The notes under the pieces: generated by a model
The model's input: the letters and a program-made list of their open reading frames with translations, nothing else
The model's database searches: none
What the model was told of the DNA's origin: nothing
Position numbers and translations under genes: made by a program
Source of the DNA: an uncultured Clostridia bacterium
GTDB lineage: Bacteria; Bacillota; Clostridia; Christensenellales; Borkfalkiaceae
Assembly (NCBI GenBank): GCA_947595585.1
Contig: CANQET010000011.1
Span: 1 to 63,088, forward strand
Length of the DNA stretch: 63,088 bases
Direction: 5' to 3'
Shown here: in pieces, positions 57,743-63,088 of the stretch
Numbering within the stretch: the stretch's first letter is position 1
Layout: every line of letters starts with the position of its first letter

Positions 57743-58770
57743 GGTTCCACCTCCAAAAGTTCTATCGATGCGGGAGAAAGTTCCGCAAGTCCGTTTTCGA
57801 TCTCATGGACGAGCGCGACCGCCCGCCTGAGCTTGGTGCAGGGGACGCCGAGGCGCTCTCCCGCATTTACGACGGCCCCCGCGACGAAATCGATATCGCA
57901 GCGCCGCCCCGCCTCCAAATCGCGCAGCATGCCCGAGCGGATCGCGCGGTGCCGCTTCATCGCTATGGGAAGAATGATCCCCGCGAACGGGCTTTGGGCG
58001 AATTTCATGATGTTGTGCCCGTTTTGCACGAGCGCGCGGCAACCCTCCGCCTTGGCGACCGAGACCGTCTCCCGCATGAGCGCAAGGGCGATCTTCTTGT
58101 GATGTTTTGCGATTTCGCCGAACGAAAGCCCCGAGATCGCGGAGAGCGTGGAGAAGGCGGCGTTGACGGCGAGCTTGCTATATCGGATCTCGGAAAGGTT
58201 TCCCACCGTCACGGTATAGGCGCGAGAGAGCAAGGTGCGAAGTTCTTCGAGCTGCTCCCCCCTTCCGTATGCCCCGAGCGAAAGGCAAAGCTCACCTTCC
58301 GAAGAGAGTTTTATGACCCCGGGCGAGACGAGCTCCGCCCCCCAGCCGAGCGCACAGCCATAGACGCGGTCTGCACCGAAAACTTCGGCGAGCCCCGCTT
58401 CGGGAAGACCGTTTTGCACGGTGACGAGGGCGCCGTCCTCCTTCAGAAAGGGACGAAGGAATGCGGCGATCTGCGCGTTGTCCCGCTGTTTCGTGGCGAG
58501 GAAGATGACGTCGTACTCCCCTTGCATCGCTTCGGGAAGAAGGGCATGCACGCGCACGCGAAATTGCGCCGATCCCCCGATAAGATCCGCACCCTGCGCG
58601 TTGAGCGCCTCGACATGCGCACGGTTTCGGGTGACGAAGTCGAAGTCGCAGCCGGGGACTTCCGTGAGAAGACGGGCGCCGAGGCTTGTCCCCATCGCCC
58701 CCGCACCGTAGATGCAGATCCTCATCGCGCTTTGCGGTTTTGCCGCCCAAACATGCATGAAGCGCGGCAA
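57733..58770 (-). CDS. 2-dehydropantoate 2-reductase (ketopantoate reductase)
   Basis: A protein of about 330-345 residues with the NADP Rossmann motif MRICIYGAGAMGTSLGARL, then VTVQNGLPEA and the C-terminal domain with YSKLAVNAAFSTLSAISGL and the catalytic Lys in it. It makes pantoate for CoA. The start is uncertain: TTG 58770 has an AAAGGAG site at the right distance, whereas ATG 58725 starts exactly at the Rossmann strand but lacks a site. 58770 is used. It heads a five-gene run to folA. Confidence 0.85.
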   Translation of the reverse strand: MPRFMHVWAAKPQSAMRICIYGAGAMGTSLGARLLTEVPGCDFDFVTRNRAHVEALNAQGADLIGGSAQFRVRVHALLPEAMQGEYDVIFLATKQRDNAQIAAFLRPFLKEDGALVTVQNGLPEAGLAEVFGADRVYGCALGWGAELVSPGVIKLSSEGELCLSLGAYGRGEQLEELRTLLSRAYTVTVGNLSEIRYSKLAVNAAFSTLSAISGLSFGEIAKHHKKIALALMRETVSVAKAEGCRALVQNGHNIMKFAQSPFAGIILPIAMKRHRAIRSGMLRDLEAGRRCDIDFVAGAVVNAGERLGVPCTKLRRAVALVHEIENGLAELSPASIELLEVEPCD

Positions 58771-58789
58771 AATTCTCCTTTCGCAAACT

Positions 58790-58818
58790 ATTATAACGAG
58801 TCGCTATAAAAAAGTCAA
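58790..58818 (-). promoter_or_regulatory. panE operon promoter
   Basis: Minus strand TTGACT (58818-58813), 17 bases, TATAAT (58795-58790). Confidence 0.75.
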
Positions 58819-58880
58819 ACGTGCATCCGCGAGAAGTTGGAATTCCTGCAAAATTTTTTATTAAAAATATTGTTTACGTC

Positions 58881-58909
58881 TTGACAAACTTTGCCATACG
58901 CGCTAAACT
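58881..58909 (+). promoter_or_regulatory. Promoter of the 153-aa lipoprotein
   Basis: TTGACA (58881-58886), 17 bases, TAAACT (58904-58909), then AGGAGG before the ATG. Confidence 0.75.
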
Positions 58910-58937
58910 ATAGCTACAAAATTTCTAGGAGGAAATC

Positions 58938-59399
58938 ATGAAGAAGAAACTTACTGCGATTCTTTGCACCGTGCTCTCGGCGATCCTGCTCGTAGCACTC
59001 TGCGCCTGCGGCTCCACTTGGGGCAAGATCAAGTCTGCCTACGAAAAGCAAGGATACACCGAGATCAAGGTCTCCGATGCGATCCGCGAAGCGATCGAAA
59101 AGCAAACGGATGAGAAGCTCGAAGAGTCCGATGCGACCATCCACTTTATGACGAAGGCCAAGATCAACGACGACGACAGCGACGCCGAGATCATCGTGAA
59201 AGCCTTCCTCTCCCCCTTCGCGATCGTGTGGGAATACAAGAACGTCGAAGCCGTGCAGAAGGCCTATAAGGAAGACCTCAACGAGGAACAGCAGAAAGAT
59301 TTCGATAAGCTCTGGGAAGAATATCAGAAGAGCGACAACGTAAACGGCAACTGCATCCTCATCCTCGGAGATGCGAATATCTTCAAGGGGACCAAGTAA
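58938..59399 (+). CDS. Predicted lipoprotein, 153 aa
   Basis: Signal sequence MKKKLTAILCTVLSAILLVALCAC ends in a lipobox (LCAC). The mature part is helical and acidic, with a charged repeat-like region (IREAIEKQTDEKLEESDAT; EEQQKDFDKLWEEYQK). It is a monocistronic unit with its own promoter and terminator. No family recognised; possible cell-envelope role. Confidence 0.75.
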   Translation: MKKKLTAILCTVLSAILLVALCACGSTWGKIKSAYEKQGYTEIKVSDAIREAIEKQTDEKLEESDATIHFMTKAKINDDDSDAEIIVKAFLSPFAIVWEYKNVEAVQKAYKEDLNEEQQKDFDKLWEEYQKSDNVNGNCILILGDANIFKGTK

Positions 59400-59404
59400 A
59401 ATCA

Positions 59405-59439
59405 CTTCCCTCTCGCACTGCGGGAGGGAAATTTTTTTG
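59405..59439 (+). terminator. Terminator of the lipoprotein gene
   Basis: TTCCCTC near 59406, GAGGGAA ending at 59430, then TTTTTTT. Confidence 0.8.
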
Positions 59440-59469
59440 TGTTTTTTTCGAAAATCCCGCGAAAATAAG

Positions 59470-59498
59470 TTGTTTTTTTGCTTGCCGTATGGTATAAT
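59470..59498 (+). promoter_or_regulatory. secG promoter
   Basis: TTGTTT (59470-59475), 17 bases, TATAAT (59493-59498). Confidence 0.6.
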
Positions 59499-59532
59499 CC
59501 TATTTGTATTTTGCAAAAAAGGGAACAACGGT

Positions 59533-59844
59533 ATGAAACTTGCTTCTTATCTTATGAATTTGCTTGCGCCTGCGCACTATCTGCCCCACCTCATCGTGAG
59601 CCTTGTGCTCATCATCGCGATGGGTGTTTCGGCACTTGCCGCGATCGTGCTCGTCATGCTTCAGCCCGGCAACTCGCAGGGCATCGACGCCCTCGGCGGC
59701 TCCAGCGAGACCTTCTACGGAAAGAACAAGGGCAAGTCCACCGAATCCAAACTCAGGATCTGGACGTTCGTCTGCCTCGGCGTTCTCGCCGTGCTGGCGG
59801 TCGTATTCTTCATCCTGCAGATCGACGCGATCTGGAATGTTTGA
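59533..59844 (+). CDS. secG: Preprotein translocase subunit SecG
   Basis: A 103-residue two-helix protein; the SecG core is ALAAIVLVMLQPGNSQGIDALGGSSETFYGKNKGKSTESKLRIWTFVCLGVLAVLAVVFFIL. It supports SecYE in protein export. It is longer than the usual 75-80 because of a roughly 25-residue N-terminal extension that includes a proline/histidine pair. Start ATG 59533 has a weak GGGAA site. It is followed by rnr and smpB, the classic order. Confidence 0.9.
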   Translation: MKLASYLMNLLAPAHYLPHLIVSLVLIIAMGVSALAAIVLVMLQPGNSQGIDALGGSSETFYGKNKGKSTESKLRIWTFVCLGVLAVLAVVFFILQIDAIWNV

Positions 59845-59862
59845 TCTCCTAAAATAAGCGGA

Positions 59863-59891
59863 ACGGGCGGGCATGTGCTTGCCCGTTTTTC
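59863..59891 (+). terminator. Hairpin between secG and rnr
   Basis: ACGGGC, 12-base loop, GCCCGT and T's (59863-59891). It may attenuate transcription into rnr. Confidence 0.6.
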
Positions 59892-59908
59892 TATCCCAAG
59901 GTGACTTT

Positions 59909-62005
59909 GTGAACGCGAAACGCTCCCTGCTCTCCCATATCGAATGCGGCGACTTTGCCCTCTGCACGGATGCGCAGATCGCAAAGGTACTCGGGCTCGG
60001 TCGGCAAGAGACGCTTGCCGTCCGCGATATCCTATATTCTCTCGTCCGTGAAGGCCGCATCTTCATGGACAGCCGCGGAAGATTCGGCACGGCGAAGCAA
60101 TTCGGCGCCCTCCGCGGTACGATCTCGGGCAACGAGCGCGGCTTCGGATTTTTTGTCCCCGAAGACGGCTCGGGCGATCTCTTCCTCCCCCACCGTGCCC
60201 TGAAAGGCGCCCTCCACGGCGACACGGTGCTCGCCTTCCGCGTCGGCCGCGGAAAGGATGAGGGTGAAGTGCTCTCGATCCTCACGCGCGGCGCAAAAGA
60301 GATCGTCGGGACCTATCGCCGCGAACACAGGGCGGGCTACGTCGTCCCCGACGAGAAGAAATTCGATGCCGAAGTGCTCATCCCCGCGGGAAAGCACAGC
60401 GGCTGCCGCGCGGGCGATAAAGTCGTAGCGCGCATTACGTCCTTCGAGGGCGAGACGCCCTTAGGCGAGATCGAGAAGATTCTCGGAAAGAGCGGCGAGC
60501 TCTTCACCGAGGAGGCGGCCATCATCCGTGCCCATCATCTGCATGAAGCCTTCCCCGCGGCGGCGTTGAAGGCGGCGGAGCGCATCCCCCAAGCGGTAGA
60601 GGCATCCGCGCTCGAGGGCAGGCTGGATCTTCGTGGAAAGTGCATCATCACGGTCGACGGCGAAGATACCCGCGATATCGACGACGCGATCTCCGTCTCC
60701 CGTACGGGCGAGAATTTCCTGCTCGGCGTGCATATTGCCGATGTCTCCCATTATGTGAAGCGCGGCGACGCCCTCGACCGCGAGGCCTTTGCACGGGGGA
60801 CGAGCGTCTATTTTCCCGACCGCGTCCTCCCCATGCTTCCCCCCGCCCTCTCCAACGGCATCTGCTCCCTCAACGAGGGCACCGATCGCCTCACCCTCTC
60901 CTGCCTCATGACGGTAGACCGCAAGGGCAACGTACTGAAGAAAAAGATCGTGCCCTCCGTCATCTGTTCCGCGCATCGCATGACGTATTCCGAGGTCACG
61001 AAGCTCTCGGAGCGCGACCCGAAGACGGTAGAAAAATACCCCGATCTTCTCGAGTTCGTCGATACGGCGGTCGCGCTGACAAAGATCCTGAAGGATGCAC
61101 GGGCCAAGCGCGGCGGCGTGGCGCTCGAAGTGAAAGAGGCGAAGATCCTCTATGAAGACGGCAAGATCTCCATTCCCGACGCCGAACGCACGATCTCCCA
61201 CGAGATGATCGAGCAGTTCATGGTCCTCGCGAATGAATCGGTCGCAGCGCTCATGACGCAGCGCAAAGTCCCCTTTGTGTACCGCGTCCACGAGAAGCCT
61301 TCCGAAGAAAAGGCGGGGGGCCTTATGGAGTTTTTGCGGGGCGCAGGCATTGCGGCGCACTTCGATCCCGCAGACGTCACCCCGAGGGATTACGGCGCCC
61401 TGCTCGCACAGGCCTCTTCCCTGCCCATCGCGCCGATCGTCAGCCGCGTGATGCTCCGCTCGATGATGAAGGCGGTGTATTCCCCCCAAAACATCGGGCA
61501 CTTCGGGCTGGCTTCCGAATGCTATTGCCACTTTACTTCCCCCATCCGAAGATATCCCGACCTTTGCATCCATCGCATCATCAAGGAGGCCCTCGTCTCC
61601 CCCGCGGAGGCAAAGCGGATGTATAAAGACGCCGTACAAAGCGCGGCGACGCAGTCTTCCGCCACCGAACGCACGGCCGCGGACGCCGAACGGGATATGG
61701 ACGATCTTTACATCGCCGAATACATGCGTTCGCACATCGGGGAGACATTCGAGGCGACGATCTCGGGCGTCACTTCCTACGGGCTGTATGCGGAGCTCAA
61801 GAACACAGTGGAGGGCTTCATCCCCATCGAGACCTTGCCCGACGACCGCTACGAATTCCTCGAAGCGCACTACACGCTCCGCGGGACGCGCGCTTGCTTC
61901 CGCCTCGGCATGGCCGTGCGCGTACAGGTCACGGGCGTGGACTTCGGAACGCGGAAGACGCAATTTTGCTTGCTTGCACCCCTTCGGGTCGGGAGACAGA
62001 TATGA
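59909..62005 (+). CDS. rnr: Ribonuclease R
   Basis: A 698-residue RNase II/R exonuclease. A winged-helix-like N-terminus (TDAQIAKVLGLGRQETLAVRDILYSL) precedes two cold-shock domains (RGTISGNERGFGFFVPEDG...), the RNB catalytic domain (TVDGEDTRDIDDAISV, with the four Asp) and a C-terminal S1 domain (FEATISGVTSYGLYAELKNTVEGFI). It degrades structured RNA, also tmRNA-tagged mRNA, consistent with smpB next door. Start is GTG 59909 with AAGGTG upstream. The stop overlaps smpB by four bases. Confidence 0.96.
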   Translation: MNAKRSLLSHIECGDFALCTDAQIAKVLGLGRQETLAVRDILYSLVREGRIFMDSRGRFGTAKQFGALRGTISGNERGFGFFVPEDGSGDLFLPHRALKGALHGDTVLAFRVGRGKDEGEVLSILTRGAKEIVGTYRREHRAGYVVPDEKKFDAEVLIPAGKHSGCRAGDKVVARITSFEGETPLGEIEKILGKSGELFTEEAAIIRAHHLHEAFPAAALKAAERIPQAVEASALEGRLDLRGKCIITVDGEDTRDIDDAISVSRTGENFLLGVHIADVSHYVKRGDALDREAFARGTSVYFPDRVLPMLPPALSNGICSLNEGTDRLTLSCLMTVDRKGNVLKKKIVPSVICSAHRMTYSEVTKLSERDPKTVEKYPDLLEFVDTAVALTKILKDARAKRGGVALEVKEAKILYEDGKISIPDAERTISHEMIEQFMVLANESVAALMTQRKVPFVYRVHEKPSEEKAGGLMEFLRGAGIAAHFDPADVTPRDYGALLAQASSLPIAPIVSRVMLRSMMKAVYSPQNIGHFGLASECYCHFTSPIRRYPDLCIHRIIKEALVSPAEAKRMYKDAVQSAATQSSATERTAADAERDMDDLYIAEYMRSHIGETFEATISGVTSYGLYAELKNTVEGFIPIETLPDDRYEFLEAHYTLRGTRACFRLGMAVRVQVTGVDFGTRKTQFCLLAPLRVGRQI

Positions 62006-62448
62006 AACAGATCGCAGTCAACAAATCGGCTTCCTTCGAATATTTTATCGAAGAAAAATACGAGGCGGGGATCGTCCTCGAGGGAGCGGAGGTGAAATCT
62101 CTCCGCACGGGCAAAGTATCGCTCAATGAGAGCTTTTGTGAACTCCGCGGCGGGGAAGTCTTCCTCAAAAACGCCCACATCGCCCTCTATGATAAGAGCG
62201 GCGCCTTCTCCACCCGCGATTCCCGCAAGGACCGCAAACTCCTTCTGCACCGCGTAGAGATCTCCAAGATCGTGGGCAAGGTCCACGAGCGAGGCTATAC
62301 CCTCGTCCCCCTTCGCATCTACTTCAAAGATGCCCTCGTAAAGGTGGAAGTGGCGCTCTGCCGCGGCAAACACGCCTATGATAAAAAGCAGACGATCAAG
62401 GCACGCGACCAAAAGCGGGAAATGGACCGCGAAGCCGCGCGCTACTGA
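62002..62448 (+). CDS. smpB: SsrA-binding protein SmpB
   Basis: A 148-residue beta-barrel protein: KSASFEYFIEEKYEAGIVLEGAEVKSLRTGKVSLNESFCELRGGEVFL, then the C-terminal tail GKHAYDKKQTIKARDQKREMDREAARY that is disordered until it enters the A site. It delivers tmRNA to stalled ribosomes. No tmRNA gene was found right after it. The stop is followed by a strong terminator. Confidence 0.97.
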   Translation: MKQIAVNKSASFEYFIEEKYEAGIVLEGAEVKSLRTGKVSLNESFCELRGGEVFLKNAHIALYDKSGAFSTRDSRKDRKLLLHRVEISKIVGKVHERGYTLVPLRIYFKDALVKVEVALCRGKHAYDKKQTIKARDQKREMDREAARY

Positions 62449-62522
62449 TCATTTGCATTCCCCTATATCTACCGCACGGCCTGCCGAAGTTTTCGCGGAA
62501 GAACTTAAAAATCGCAATATGA

Positions 62523-62553
62523 CAAACGGGAGAGGTATCACCTCTCCCGTTTG
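62523..62553. terminator. Bidirectional terminator after smpB
   Basis: CAAACGGGAGAGGT, three-base loop, ACCTCTCCCGTTTG: a 14-base stem. It serves smpB and the convergent zinc-ribbon gene. Confidence 0.85.
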
Positions 62554-62564
62554 CGTATAATTTT

Positions 62565-62783
62565 TTATTCCGCTCTGCGTTCCTTCTTCGGATACAGATT
62601 TTCAGGCGTTTTGCAGAACAGCCGAACGACGCTTCCGCAATCGCGGCATACCGTAGCAAAAAGAACGGCCAAATGCGCCGTGCCTGTGCCGACGGATACG
62701 CTGCTCATCATAGATGACACATTGCTCTCAATGAATTCTTCTCCGCCGCAATACGGGCATTTCTCGATTTTTACTTCTTTCAT
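62565..62783 (-). CDS. Zinc-ribbon protein, 72 aa
   Basis: Two CxxC pairs frame the protein: EKCPYCGGEE near residue 8 and VCRDCGSVV near residue 48. The middle is serine/alanine-rich and uncharged; the tail is basic (NLYPKKERRAE). It should bind one zinc. No known family name. ATG 62783 has a GGAGG site; a promoter lies at 62820-62848. Confidence 0.75.
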   Translation of the reverse strand: MKEVKIEKCPYCGGEEFIESNVSSMMSSVSVGTGTAHLAVLFATVCRDCGSVVRLFCKTPENLYPKKERRAE

Positions 62784-62819
62784 AGAATTATCCTCCCTGT
62801 TGCAATTTATCGCAGAATG

Positions 62820-62848
62820 ATCATACCATGTTTCCGTGCAAAAGTCAA
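62820..62848 (-). promoter_or_regulatory. Promoter of the zinc-ribbon gene
   Basis: Minus strand TTGACT (62848-62843), 17 bases, TATGAT (62825-62820). Confidence 0.65.
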
Positions 62849-62983
62849 GCCAAAAAGATGGTAAAAAAGCAGATCCGAACCTCACGCTTAACAAGCATTC
62901 GATTCGGATCGCAAAGATTTGGTGCGCCGTCTGAAAACAAGGTTGAACTTGTTGCGTGGACTAAGTAGCCCCGCAGGGCACAC

Positions 62984-63016
62984 ACCTTGCTTGCAAGGTA
63001 TAGTGTGCTATACCTT
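62984..63016. repeat. Nested palindromes near the right edge
   Basis: ACCTTGC-TT-GCAAGGT (62984-62999) overlaps AAGGTATAG-TGTG-CTATACCTT (62995-63016). No gene is seen in 62849-63088, which may belong to a control region or attachment-like site beyond the window. Confidence 0.5.
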
Positions 63017-63088
63017 ATTCTTCTCCGTTAATTTCATGTAGCCGAATCCTATCTTTTCTTAATTTTGTTTTAAGATTGAACTTGATAT

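Noticed and set aside
62449..63088. tmRNA gene (ssrA) downstream of smpB
   Set aside because: No alanyl acceptor stem, tag sequence or CCA end could be found in this stretch.

Overview
The window looks like a chromosomal segment of an anaerobic, low-oxygen-adapted member of the Firmicutes, probably class Clostridia (perhaps a Christensenellales-like gut lineage; this placement is inference). The support is anaerobic ribonucleotide reductase (nrdD/nrdG), a bifunctional AdhE for ethanol fermentation, the sporulation/division block yabP-yabQ-divIC, WhiA, rplI, secG-rnr-smpB, strong AGGAGG ribosome sites and near-consensus TTGACA-17-TATAAT promoters. Most of the sequence is fairly G+C-rich; two stretches are visibly more A+T-rich: the left arm (about 1-5,400) and an island at about 22,960-25,840.

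Layout. 1-5,440: an accessory arm with a partial gene, an unknown protein, two lipoproteins, a TfoX-like protein, an MFS permease, small membrane proteins and one frameshifted gene. 5,442-9,616: a minus-strand operon of M29 aminopeptidase, two CobW-type GTPases (one with an extreme His/Asp/Glu-rich loop, one fused to a YcgQ-like tail) and an RsmB/F-like RNA methyltransferase. 9,695-12,567: nrdD-nrdG behind a perfect-spacing promoter and tandem NrdR boxes. 12,748-14,777: fruK-like kinase and pfkA. 14,824-21,142: murB-PHP-whiA-dnaE operon. 21,139-22,955: a solute-binding-like protein, a DUF1540 peptide and ribosomal protein L9. 22,964-25,783: an A+T-rich two-gene DNA-modification/nuclease island (EcoRI-type adenine methylase plus DUF262-HNH protein) bounded by imperfect inverted repeats. 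25,839-31,192: adhE and valS. 31,303-33,874: an SsuABC/NitT-type ABC importer. 33,536-37,326: a YkvI-like permease divergent from an unusual membrane-anchored PadR/coiled-coil protein. 37,384-40,853: DUF1934-MBL-rho-ROK glucokinase operon. 40,985-45,560: YgjP-like peptidase, aroA, GH127 arabinofuranosidase, low-molecular-weight phosphatase and an XRE regulator. 45,658-48,296: yabP-yabQ-divIC-ppx-M50, all overlapping. 48,332-51,119: marR with repeated operator-like sequences, and typA. 51,145-53,672: LemA with a large membrane partner. 53,750-58,770: panE, histidine phosphatase, gltX, thyA, folA with a 21-bp tandem repeat between the last two. 58,938-62,448: a lipoprotein, then secG-rnr-smpB. 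62,565-63,088: a zinc-ribbon protein and palindromic non-coding DNA.

The most interesting items are the inverted-repeat-bounded methylase/DUF262-HNH island (a candidate defence or restriction-modification system), the PadR-coiled-coil-4TM protein with a palindrome at its promoter, the two-gene CobW metallochaperone set, and at least three genes whose promoters place the transcription start at or next to the ATG (leaderless mRNAs). No tRNA, rRNA, CRISPR array or complete transposase was seen. All functions are read from sequence by eye; no database search was run.
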